DNA of 64,000 nucleotides from Euryodendron excelsum (lineage: Eukaryota > Streptophyta > Magnoliopsida > Ericales > Pentaphylacaceae), in assembly GCA_033060915.1 (NCBI GenBank), contig CM065388.1:34351501-34415500 (forward strand), read 5' to 3'. Below the pieces are notes generated by a model. It was not told where the DNA came from. It was given only the letters and a program-made list of their open reading frames with translations, and ran no database searches. Made by a program: the position numbers and the translations under genes. Below, in pieces: positions 1 through 11,234 of this stretch (position 1 is the first letter of the stretch; every line of letters begins with the position of its first letter).

Positions 1-1018
1 GACTCGGAATGATCTGGAAAGATAATGAAAGGTCGGGAATACTATAAAAAGCATTCTCAAGAGGTTATTGGTTTAATACCCAGAGCCGGTGTGGTTCTCA
101 GGGCATTCGGATGCCTAGAGACAAAATGGTCATCTTGACCAAAAAGTCTCGAAATTGGCCCGAAACTGACTAGAAGGCACCTAATCAAAGCCGGATTGCC
201 TTTAAGACAATCTTAGAAAGGTGGACTTACCATTCTGAGGACATAGGTACTTTCTCGAGAAGCGTGCCAAAAATGGATTTAGGGGCAATTTGGTCATTTT
301 TCACCGGAGTGGGCTAACAGGCACTGGTGTTGACCTAGGTTTTGAGTGTTTCTGCCACTCTGATGGCGGTCCTGTGATACAGGGATTTGTTGGCAATTCC
401 CTATATCGACCTGTTTACGTGTGTTTCTGCCACTCTGACGATTGCAATATTTCCGAGTACTTCCACTACTCTAACGGTTCACGATCATTCCCGAGACTAC
501 CTGATCTCAGGAAGCTGCTAAATGGACTTAGCGCCTGAGGAATCAACTTTCTTGAAAGGCATGCCGAAATGAACATTGCTTCATTGGTAGGCTATTAGGC
601 GCCAAAATGTGGACCATTCTACCATCTCAGGGACTTAGGGTCTCGTCCCGGTCAACGGGTTTGAAGGGACTTACAGTTCCGAAGAGTTTCTTCAGAAACT
701 TGCCGGATTGGATGGTCTTAAAACCTTGAGGAATCAACTTTCTTGAAAGGTGTGCCGAATTTAATTGGAATTGAAAATGGAATTGGAATGGGGACTTACC
801 ATCTTCGGAAAGACGTGCCTATTGGAATTGGACCAAACAATGCCCCCAAGGGTATTTTGGTTAGTTTGCCTCTATTTGGGCCCAAAGGGCCTGCAAAGCG
901 ATTGATTGACGGGATTAGACTTGGAAAGTTTATTTAGATTGGAATACGTCCATATTGACTTGAATAGAAGTCTAGATGGACTGGAGACTGCCGAACGGGC
1001 AAAAATGGGGTGCTTACA
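1..1018 (-). mobile_element. Giant-LTR fragment 1 (Tat/Ogre-like family), U3 end
   Basis: Read on the minus strand, an LTR begins TGTAAGCACC at 1018 and runs leftwards off the window edge. It has the U3 blocks seen in the complete copies at 33788-38726 and 47440-52414: the 'GGGGCAAAA(T/C)GGTCAT' type repeat near 90-140 and short repeats with a TCTAACGG box near 470. Its terminal base abuts 1019, which lies inside another LTR of the same family, so the simplest reading is insertion into that LTR. The other junction and the target duplication are outside the window. Confidence 0.75.
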
Positions 1019-4000
1019 GTCACCTAAAACTAAGCACAATCCGAATATTACACTTAGGGTTTTTGAAAAAGGTTTTGGAAAACATCCTCAACAGAGGGTT
1101 TTTAAGAAAATAGGTTGTTTGGCAACCTTTGAAAATATTTAAGCCCTATTTTGAAAATAACTCCATTTGGTCTTTGAAAACAGTGATCTAGGTTCAGAGT
1201 TTGGTTACGTGTAGGGAAGACATACTAAGCCATCACCCAACCCCGCCCTTGCGGTACCTACATGTCTATTCACCCTAGGTTCACTAATTAGAGTCTTTGA
1301 TTAATAAATGTCCAAAACTATCCACTTGATTTGAAAAAAGAAGTTGACTTTGGGAAGCTTGGTTTTAGGAAACCTAGACTCAGGATGATAGGATTTAGGA
1401 AGGACTTGAGATTAAGAAAGATTTGATTGAAAAATTGGATTTAGAAAACATGGAGAGTTGGAGTCTAGGAAAGATTGAATTTAGAAAATCTTGAAATTAG
1501 GAAAGTTTCAAAATAGGAAAATTTCGTTTTAGGAAAATTTCATTTTAGGAAAGTTTTATTTTAAAAAAGTTTCAAATTAGAAAAGTTTAAACTAGGAAAG
1601 GTTTTGAAATTGAAAAGTTTTGAATTTAGAAAGTTTCAACTTAAGAAAGTTTCGAATTTGAAAAATTTCCTTGTTAGGAAAGATTTGATTTGGTTGGAGA
1701 AAGATTTGGAATTTGGAAAGTTTTAGAATTAGGAAAAGTTTGGGTTTAGTAAGATTAAGAAGCTTAAAGTTTAAGGAAAGATTTGAAAGTTTAAGTTTTG
1801 GAAACTTAAGATTTAGGTAGGTATGAGATTCGGAAGGATTGGAATTAAGAAAGATTTGGATTAGAAAGAAATGGGATTTGGAAAGGTTGAAAATAGGAAA
1901 ATGTTTGGATTAGGAAAGATTGAAATTAGGAAAATGTTTGGATTAGGAAAGATTTGATTTCTATTTCCTAAAATAAAAGATTGGATTTTATTTCCAAAAA
2001 GAGATGATTTGATTTAGTTTCCGAAGACAGAAGATTTTATTTAGTTTCCAAAAACAGAAGATTTGATTTGATATAGAATTGGAAAGGAGGAATTTTGGAA
2101 AACTTAGGTTTGGAAAGCTATAGTTTTGGTATAGGAAAAGTGATTTTGGAAATCTAAGATTTGACGTAGAAAATAGAGGTTTGGAAATCTATGCTTTGAG
2201 GCAAGATTGGAAATCATGTTTTAGGAGAGAAAATTAGAGTTTCCTAACCATGACTCTAGGGTTTAACTTGAACTCCAAGAAAAATGGATTTTGGAAAATA
2301 GATCTTTTTGGAAAGAGAGACTTTTAGAAAAGAGATTTTGGAAAGTAAGTTTGAAAAGCAATTTGGAAAGGGATTTGAATATGGACTTTTGCAAGCCTCT
2401 AAAAATATCTCACTTTTTTAAAATGATTCTAACAACAAGAAGATTAGAACCATTCTAGGATTATGATTTTGAAAATACGAAGGATTTGAAAATATGGACC
2501 ATGAAAGTCACTATAAATATAACACTTTCCTAGAGCAACTCCAACCATGGAAATGCTAGAATCACCTTAGGATTGTGATTTTGAAAAATAAGTTTGGAAA
2601 AAACAGATTCAATGCATGTTTTGAAAATGATTTTCAATGCTAGTTTTGAAAACAAGTTTTGGAGAGATGCATGATCATGATATGCACAATGCAAGTTGGG
2701 GTCGTGAACATACAAGGTTAAAGGCTTCACCACATAATCAAGGGGGCCAAACCCACGTGGTCTCCAGTTAGACTAAGAGAAATCTCCCGACACAGTGACT
2801 TTCAATAGCCTAATCCTACACATGAACTGAGGAGTCCTTTGTTTCAAGTATGCAAGAAAGGGGGGTAGAAGATAGAAATTAAAATAGAAGAAAACCTAAG
2901 TGGGTTAGGAGAGAGAAGAGAGAGGGCGGAATTGTGTAAAAGTAAATAGGAACCTACCTTGTGTCTTCTTCGTTTTGCTTGCTTTATTTGCTTTGTTTTA
3001 CTTTAGTCTTCGAGAGCTTACTTTGGTCTTCGGGAACTTCCGAGTTATAGCACATCAAGCCTTCAATGGAGGCTTCGGAGGTTCATATATGAGGGTATAA
3101 GAGTGTATATAAGCTAGGGTTAACTGTATAGGGGCTAGGGTTTTGTATATGGAGGCTAGGGTTTGGAGAACCTAAAGAAAACTAGGGTTTGGAAGGGCTT
3201 CGAGCTCTGTAATTTGAAAAACAAAGTTTTTGGACTGTGTTTGCGGACCTTTTTCATACTGGAGGAGGCTCTGTATTTATAGACAGAAGACTGAACTAGC
3301 GCCTACTGCAGTGGCGCCAGGCTAAAAATCCCATTGGTGCCACTCCAGGCCATTTTTTGGCTTGGCGCCAGCTATTTAGGAAATGTTTAAGGTCTGCAAA
3401 CAACGTATCTTCAAAGATTTGGGCCCCTGTATTAGTGACTACCATATAATTTTTAGCCTGATTTCACAAGGAGTCACTCCGGAAAGTCCGAAAATAATTT
3501 AAAGAGTCGGGAATGACCTGGAGGGCCAGAAAGGGACAGGAACCCCTAGAATAGTGTCTCGGGGGTAGTAGACTTGAAAAATAATGTCAGGATGTGTTGG
3601 AATGGTTGATCGGGCCATCAGGGGCAAAACCGTCAATCGGGCCAGAAAGTTACTAGGGTGGACTTGGAATATCCCGAAAGAAGGCTTAGGGTTTGGAAAT
3701 ATTAGCTAGAATGTTCAAAGAGGTTTCTGGCTTGATACTCAGAGCCAGTATGATTGGAAAAGGCGACCGGCCCACTAGGGGCAAAATAGTCATTTTGCAT
3801 CGAGCTTGCCGAAATTGATTGGGAATGAGCAGGAAATGTGTCGAAAGGTCGGGGATACTATCAGAAGCATCTCCGTGAGGTTACCGGTTTGATACTCAGA
3901 GCCAGTTTGGTTCCCTGGGAGCTCGGCTCTCTAGAGGCAAAATGGTCATTTTGATTGGAGGGTCTTAGAATTGGCTTGAAACCAGCTGGAAGGCACCTGA

Positions 4001-4934
4001 TCATGCCAGATTATCTTTAGGACAATCTTGGAAGGTTGAACTTACCACTTTGAGGACTTGGGTACTTTCTCAAAAAGTGTGGCAGAAAGCCCTAAGGGCA
4101 GTTTGGTCATTTTTCACCAGAGTGGGCTAGCAGGCACTGGTGTTGACTTGGGTTTTGAGTGTTTCTGTCACTCCGACGGTTTGTGATGAGTTGGTTTCCA
4201 AAGATATCCCGTCCTTTGGCAAATGTGTCATAGCTAAGAGTTGAGTTCGGTCCCGTGACATAAGGGGTTTATTGGCAATTCCCTATGTTGACTTGTTTGT
4301 GAGTGTTTCCGCCACTCTAACGGTTGCAAAGTTTACGAGTATTTTCGTTACTCTAATAGGTCGTGATCATTCCAGATACTGCCTAATCTCGAAAACTTGC
4401 TAAGTGGACTTATCGCCTGAGGAATCAACTTTTTCAAAAAGCGTGCCAAAACAAAACATTCTTCATTGGCAGGCTAGCAGGCGCCAAAGGTGGACCATTC
4501 TACCATCTCAGGGACTTGGGGTCCCGTCCCAGTCGATGGGTTTGAAGGGACTTATCATTTCTAAGAATTTTCTCAAAAAATGTGCCGAGCTAGAGCTGGA
4601 GGGTCTTACCATCTAAGGGATCAACTTCTTCGAAAGAGATGCTGAACTTGATTTGAATCGAAACTGGACTGAAATTGGATTTTGATCTTGGAATTGAGAT
4701 TGCAACGGGGACTTACTGTCTTCGAGAAGACGTGCCCATTGAAATTGGACCAGACAATGGCCCAAGGTCATTTTAGTCATCTCGCCTCTACTAGGGCCCA
4801 ATAGGCCTGCAAAGTGATTGATTGACAGGATTATGTTTGGAAAGCTACTTTGAACTGGAATATGTCTATATTGACTTAAACTCAAGTGTGCATCAACTGC
4901 AGGCTGCCGAGTGGGCAAAAATGGGGTGCTTACA
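1019..4934 (-). mobile_element. Giant LTR 2 (Tat/Ogre-like), minus strand, 3' terminus missing
   Basis: Reads on the minus strand from TGTAAGCACC (ending at 4934) to 1019, where it stops about 190 bp short of the normal LTR end, exactly where fragment 1 begins. It contains U3 tandem repeats (about 3500-4400), a promoter palindrome (about 3300-3330), a TATA box (3274-3281), telo-boxes (about 3110-3190) and a purine-rich U5 (about 1330-2400 as read on the plus strand). No coding capacity is visible; the short ORFs are chance frames in AT-rich repeats. The missing end probably lies to the left of the window, displaced by fragment 1. Confidence 0.78.
3274..3281 (-). promoter_or_regulatory. TATA box of giant LTR 2
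   Basis: TATAAATA on the minus strand, followed by the CAGAG context found in every copy of this LTR family. A palindromic GCGCC/GGCGCC segment lies just upstream (about 3298-3320) and telo-box-like AACCCTAG repeats lie downstream (about 3180 down to 3110). Transcription would run leftwards. Confidence 0.7.
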
Positions 4935-7900
4935 GGTAAGTCCCTTCAAACTCGTCGACCGGGACAGAACCCAAGTCCCTAAGATGATAGAACGGTCCAA
5001 CTTTGGCACCTGCTAGCCTGTCAATAAAAAATGTCCGTTATTCGGCACGTCTTTTGAGAAAGTTGATTCCTAAGATGATAAGCCCACCTAGCAACTTCCC
5101 AAGATCAAGCAGTCTTCAGAATGAATGCGAACGTTAGAGTGGCGGAAACACTCGTAAACATCGCAACCATCAGAGTGGTGGAAACTCTCGTAAACAGGTC
5201 AATATTAGGAATTGCCAACAAACCCCATATGTTAGGGGACCGAACTCGCCTCTTTGCCATGATGTGTTTACCAAAGGACAAGATACCTTTGGAAACCAAC
5301 TCATAGCAGACCTTCAAAGTGATGGAAACACTCAAAACCCAGGTCAACACTAGTGCCTGTTAGCCCACTCCGACGAAAAATGACCAAACTGCCCCTTTGG
5401 CCTTTTTTTGGCATGCTTCACGAGAAAGTACCTAAGTCCTTAAAATGATAAGTCCACCCATCCAAGATCATCCCAAAGATGATTTGGCATCTTTAATTGC
5501 CTTCCAGTCAGTTCTGGACCAATCCTGGGACCATTCAGTCAAAATGACCATTTTGTCCCTAGGCATCCGAGTGCCTCCAGAAACCACACCGGCACTCGGT
5601 ATCAAACCGGTAACCTTCCAAGAATGCTTCCAATAGTATTCTCGACCTTCTAATACCTTTTTGGATCATTCCAAGTCAATTTCGGCAAACACGGTGCAAA
5701 ACGATCGTTTTGCCCTTAGTGGGCCAGTCGCCTTTTCCAACCACACCGGCTTTGGATATCAAACCGGCACTCCCTTGGAAAAATCTGAATAGTGTTTCCA
5801 TCCTTCAAGTCCTCTTATGAGCCATTCCGAGTCTATTCCGGTGGTTTTTCAGTCTAGTTGACCGTTTTGCCCCTAACAGCTTGGTCGACAATTTTAACCC
5901 TATTTTTCAAGTCTGTTACCCATGGGATACTATTTCAGGGATTTCTGCCCATTTTTGGCCTTCTGGACCCTTCCCAGCCTTCCAGAACATTCTCGAACCT
6001 TCTGGAGGCACTCTTAGTGGAGCCAAGCCAAAAATTGCATGGTAGTCACTAATACAGGCACCCAAATCTTTTTCCTTACGTATCAAGGCTTGAAAGATAC
6101 GTTGCTTATTGACCTTAAGACTTTCCTAAGTGGCTAGTGCCACTAGCAATGGCGCTAAGCCAAAAATTGACCTAGAGTGGCGCCACAAGGAATTTTAGGA
6201 TGGCGTCATTGCAATAGGCGCTAGGTCAATCTTTTGTCTATAAATACAGAGCCTCCCCCTGCGTGAAGGAGGTTGGCAATCTAACTCTAGAAACTCTATC
6301 TCTCAATATACAGACTTCGAACTCTCTCTAAACCTTAGTTTTCTTAGGTTTCTTCAAACCCTAACCCCCATGCACTTTAATCCTAGCATACATACACTCT
6401 ATACACTCATATACGATCCTCCAAGCCAACCATTGAAGATTCAAGATGCTGCAATCTTAAAGCTCTTGAAGATTAAAGCGAAGTAAAGTAAATAAAGCAA
6501 GCAAATTGAAGAAGACACAAGGTTGGTTTTCTATTTTCGTTTATGCAATTCCCTCCTTCTCTCTTCTCTCTCCTAACCCACTTGGGTTTTCTTCTATTTT
6601 AATCCTCCATCTTCTTCCCCCCCTTTCTTGCATGCTTGGAACAAGGAAATCCCCGATCCATGTGTAGGAAGAATGGTTGAAAGTCACTGTGTCAGGGGCT
6701 TTCTTCTAATTCAACCTTAGACCATGTGGATTCGGCTCCCTTGATTATGTGGTGAAGCCTAAACCTTATATGTTCATGACCCTATTGCATTATGCATATC
6801 ATACTCACACATCTCTTCCAAATCGTTTTCTTAACTTGCATCAAAATCTCTTTCAAAACTTGCATTAAAAATCTCCTCTTTCAAACTTGTTTTCAAAATC
6901 ACAATCTTAAGATGATTCTAACCACTCCATGGTTAGGATTGTTTTAGGAAAGTATTATATAAGTTTTGGGTGTAAACCCTAAAATCGATTTTGTTCAAAT
7001 CACAATCCCAATGTGATGCTAGCCATTTCATGGTTAGGGTTGCTTTAGGAAAGTGTTATATTTAATGAGACCAATATGGTCCATATTTTCAATTCTTGTT
7101 GTTTTCAAAATCACAATCCTAGAATGGTTCTAATCTTTTTATGGTTAGAATCGTTTTGAGAAATTGAGACATTTTAAGAGACTTGCAAAAGTCCACATTC
7201 AAATCCTCTTTCCAAAATTGCTTTTTAAATCCTCTCCAAAATCTCTTTACAAATCCCCTTTCTAAAACTTCTTTTCAAATCTATTTCCTAAAAACTCTTT
7301 CCAAACATCTCCTTTCCAAAAACTCTCTCAAAGGTCTACTTTGTAAAAATTTCTTTTTCTTGGAGTCCAAGCCAAACCCTAGAACTTATGGCTAGGAAAC
7401 CTTAGTGGTCAATTTCCTTTTCATGTCAAAATCCTAAATTTCCAAAATTTCATTTTCTTCATAAAAAATCATAGGTTTCCAAACCCTCTTTTCATGTCAA
7501 ATCATATTTTCTAAATCTAAGATTTCCAATTCTCATTCTTTTCAATTCCATGTCAAATCTAATCTCCAACTTAAGAAACCAAATACCATCTCCAATTTAA
7601 GAAACTAAATCCAATCTTCCGTTTTTCAAAACAGAATTAAATAATCTCTTTTGAAAATAAAAGTTCCCTTTAAGAAAAAGTGGACTTTGAAAAGATTCGA
7701 ATTTGGAAAGTTAGAATTAAGAAAGATTTTAGAATTTAGAAAGATTTAGATTTTGAAAAGTTTAGAAATTAGGAAAGGTTTGATTTTAGAAAAATTAATT
7801 GAATTTAGAAAAATTGAAAAGTTTAAAATTAGAAAAGATTTGAAAGTTTAAAATTAGGAAAGGTTTGGAAGTTTGAGTTTTGAAAACACTTGAAATTTAG

Positions 7901-9469
7901 GAAAGATTTGAGTTTAAGAAGGATTGAAAATTTAGACTTTAGAAGGTTAAGTTTTGGAAAGGTATGGAATTAGGAAATGTTGGAATTATGAAGGATTTGA
8001 TTTCTATTTCCTAAAATTAGATTAAAAAATTTCCTAAGTTAAAACTTTCTAAATCTGAAACTTTCCTAAATTCAAACTTTTCAAATTTTAAAGCTTTCCA
8101 AAGTCCAATCTTTCCTAAACAATAACTTTCCAAATTACTCCAAGTCAAGTGTTTTCAAATCAAGTCAAATCTCTTTTGAATCTTCCTTAAATCCAATTTT
8201 CCTAATTTGAATATTTCCTAATTCAAACCTTTCCTAAATCCAACTTTCTAAAATCGAACTTTTCAAAACTAAATCAAATCATTTTCAATTCAAATTACAT
8301 GTTCTAGTCCTACGTAACCTAAACCCTAGTCCAACCCTAACCCTTAGAGTTAGGAAACTTTAATCCTTTTCTAAAATTCTTTTCTAAACCAAAATGGTTT
8401 TTCAATTTCAAACTTAAAAATGTTTTCAAAACTCAACTCTGTCTTTCCAAATCTAGTCCAAGTTCTCTTTCAAGGGTCAAATCTTCTTTCAAGTTCAATT
8501 CTAGGTCTAAGTTCAATCTCGATTTTAAATCTTCTATTTTAAAGTTCCAATCAAATCTCTTTTTCAAATCAAACCCTTTTCGAATCAAATCTTTTCAAAT
8601 CAAAATTTTCAAAACTTCAAACGTGTCTATTTTCAATCGGACTCTTGTCTAAACTACTACAACTGACCTGATTCCTAAACAGGGATACGTAAGCAACCCT
8701 TATGGGTGTGGTCATAACTCTTCTTAAATTTTCAATTACATAGTTATTTTTAAACTTCAATTCCATGATCTATTTCAAGTTTCTAATTCAAAAATCTATT
8801 TTTAAATCTCTATTTCTAATTTCTAAAAATTTCTTTCAAAAATCAAATCTATCTTTTCAAACACATTTTAAAATCAAATCAAGTCTTTTCAAATCTATTT
8901 TCAAAATCAAAGTCTTTCCTTACACTTGCATATCATACATCATGTCAAACTCCTTTTGAAAAGTTCTTTTCTAAAGTGGATAGCATTGGACATTTATTAA
9001 TTAAAGATTCCGAATGAGTGAACCTACGGTGAATAGACATGTAGGTATCGCAAGGGTGGGGTAGGATGATGGCTTAGTGCATCTATCCTACACGTAACCA
9101 ACCTCTGAACCTATATCATTGTTTTCAAAAATCAAAAAGGAGTTATTTTTCAAAAAGAGCTTAAATTTTTTCAAAGGTTGCCAAACAACCTCTTTTCTTA
9201 AAAACCCTCTATTAAGGAAGTTTCAAAATCTTTTTCAAAAAACCGTAAGTGTAATCTTCAGACTGTGCTTAGTTTTAGATGACTTAACTCACCTTAATCA
9301 AATTAAATGGCAACTCCAAATTTTTTTCCAAAAGCTCTTATTCAAAATCAATTTCAAATTCAAACTTAATTGCACTCGTCTTTGTAGGAAAATGAGTTCT
9401 AACGAGAGAGTATTGTATTTTTTCCACTTGTGCGTATTTTCCTCGAGTGCAAAAAATCAAGACGCAACA
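4935..9469 (+). mobile_element. Giant LTR 3 (Tat/Ogre-like), plus strand, 5' terminus missing
   Basis: This is the same family in the opposite orientation. The first few hundred bases of the normal LTR are absent and the copy starts at 4935, directly beside the terminus of LTR 2. It ends at about 9469 with a degenerate version (GACGCAACA) of the family's GGCGCGACA end, preceded by the CTCGAGTGC box. It holds U3 repeats (5100-6000), a TATA box (6239-6246), telo-boxes and a T/C-rich, G-poor U5 (about 7130-8960). With LTR 2 it forms an inverted repeat with arms of roughly 3.5-4.3 kb. No coding capacity. Confidence 0.78.
6239..6246 (+). promoter_or_regulatory. TATA box of giant LTR 3
   Basis: TATAAATA followed by CAGAGCCTC. 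Upstream (about 6140-6235) is the gcgcc/ggcgc palindromic segment, and downstream (about 6330-6370) are AACCCTA-type repeats. It points rightwards, away from the TATA box of LTR 2. Confidence 0.72.
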
Positions 9470-9715
9470 TTGGAGTCCAAGTCAAGCCTTAGAATCCAAT
9501 GGTTAGAAAACCCTAGTTCCATGACTTTCTATTTTGCTTCAAACCATAGGTTTCCAAAAATTATCTTCTGCACCAAATCATAGCTTTTCAAATCCTAGAT
9601 TTTCAAAATTCAACCTTTCCAATTCCATGTTAAATGCAACCCTCCAATTTAAGAAACTAGATAAATCTTCCCATTTAGGAAACTAGATCAAATCCTTCAG
9701 TTTTAGACTCCTCAA
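9470..9715 (+). mobile_element. Giant-LTR fragment 4 (U5 piece)
   Basis: The segment starting TTGGAGTCCAAG matches, with mutations, the U5 stretch at about 7362-7640 of LTR 3 (AGTCCAAG...CCCTAG...AAACCATAGGTTTCC). This suggests that LTR 3 inserted into a fourth copy whose remainder continues here. The similarity fades near 9700. Confidence 0.55.
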
Positions 9716-10132
9716 GCTTCTTCTTCTTCCTTCAATCTTCTCCTTTCTTGTTCTTCTTTCTTTTTTGTCTTTTCTTCTTCTTCTTATTCTTTTGCTTCTT
9801 TTTCTTCTTTCGGCAGGGGTGTGTGTGTCTAAAAGACACCCATGAAAATTAATCCCATGTCTCTCGCACATAAGGTATTACGATATGCATTACTATTGGT
9901 CATTTTGATTCAAGGGCTCATTAAACAAAATACAAAATTTAGGGAATTCACATTAAATCATATAATAGAGTTTTAGGATATTACATTATGATACCTCGTT
10001 ACTTTCTTTATTTTTTCCTTAAACTTTATTTATTCATTTTAAACAATTAATTTTTAAAAAAAAATGCCAGATAAAGTAATTTGAAGATTATTTTTTCTTT
10101 TCCCAACTCTTCCCTTCTTTTCTCTTTCAACA
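9716..10132. other. Pyrimidine-rich tract and AT-rich spacer; segment repeated at 58430
   Basis: No gene is visible. 9716-9812 is a CTT/TTC-rich simple-sequence tract. 10043-10132 has a diverged copy at 58430-58526, both ending in CTCTTTCAACA. Here that motif is cut by the CACTA end; at 58527 the sequence simply continues. Confidence 0.5.
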
Positions 10133-10880
10133 CACTACTAAAAACAGTGCTTATTGCGATGGGTGTATTTGTGACAGCTAGTTTCCCATCGCAAAAAGTA
10201 ATATTTTCCATGGGAGATTGGCCATCGCAAATGTCGTCCTAAAAACTCATTTTTGAGACGGCATTTTTGGTACAGCCAATCTCCCGTGGCAAATACCACT
10301 TTTTGCGATAGCGTTTTTATGATGGCCATGTTCCTGTCACAAAAGGTTAGTATTTTCCATGGATTTTTTGTGACAACTGTCTCTCATCGCAAATATTTAA
10401 CAAAACGATGTTGTTTTAATCCCAAAATTTTCTGATTTCCCTTCCCCCCTTTTCTCTCACTCGAACAAAAGCCCTGGGAGAGAAATTGCCTTTGATCCTT
10501 CACTAGATTCGAGAGAACCAGCCGCCCCCCTCCTCCTCCTCTCCTCAGCTATTCACCTCTATAGCCGCCGCCTTTCTCCTCCACAATGGTCGCCGCCTCC
10601 AGCAGCACCTCCACCATCGCCTTCTCCACCAGATTTAAGAGAACCCAACCCCTCCTCCTCCACCATTCTCCTCCTCTGTTCTCTCCCATTGCCGCTGCCG
10701 CCACCGCCTCCAGCAGCACCTCTAGCAGCGCCTCCTCCACCAGGCTTGAGAGAACCAGCGCCATCGCTACTGCCACTGCCGCCGCTGCCGCCTCTTCCTC
10801 CTCCTTCTATCTCCTTAACTTGAGACCAAGTAAGCCTCTCTCTCTCTCTCAAACTGTCGAAGTACATAACCATTAACATT
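10133..10880 (+). mobile_element. CACTA (EnSpm)-type transposon terminus and adjoining fragment
   Basis: It begins CACTACTAAAAA, the CACTA-superfamily terminus, preceded by a possible 3-bp target ACA. The next ~270 bp carry subterminal repeats in both orientations: CCATCGCAAA (10189, 10220, 10386), its complement TTGCGATGG, and TTTTGTGACAG-like units. 10440-10880 is GC-rich with CT repeats, Ser/Thr/Ala-rich in one frame, and ends near a possible splice donor (CAAGTAAGC, about 10827). I see no transposase motif and no matching right terminus, so this is one end of a CACTA element or deletion derivative. The right limit is approximate. Confidence 0.6.
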
Positions 10881-11234
10881 TATATTTTTTTTTATATCTA
10901 AGTGCAAAAAGAAAGATTATATTAACATCAAAAATTAACATAAAACCATATCTTAGAATTTTTTTTACACTGACTCTTCTTAAGTGATGAGTTTGAGATC
11001 ATAACTATTGGATTGATTTCCAACTTATGCTTCGGCCAACTTTTATGCTAGTGCTAGTCTTCATGTATATGCGTCGAATCATCCACCACTTAACCAATTT
11101 TGTAAGAATGACCTTGAAATTGAGTCTCAAATGTGGAAAGCATTCCCCTTAAACTACAATGATTGGAAGACGATTTAGGTGTAAAACTTCAAATGACCAT
11201 AACTTTGGCTTCATTTGTTCGTTTTAGGTGAATT
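10881..11234. other. Unassigned AT-rich sequence
   Basis: No gene or recognisable element motif on either strand. It separates the CACTA fragment from the last recognisable codons of the copia element, so that element's 3' LTR appears to be lost or replaced here. Confidence 0.4.

Noticed and set aside
9119..9583. 154-residue plus-strand frame in giant LTR 3
   Set aside because: It spans the LTR 3-fragment 4 junction in G-poor repeat, is Phe/Lys/Ser-rich, and equivalent frames are not kept in other LTR copies.
10586..10876. 96-residue Ser/Thr/Ala-rich frame in the CACTA fragment
   Set aside because: Low-complexity CCTCC repeats give open frames on both strands. It could be a 5' UTR or first exon, but no domain supports it.
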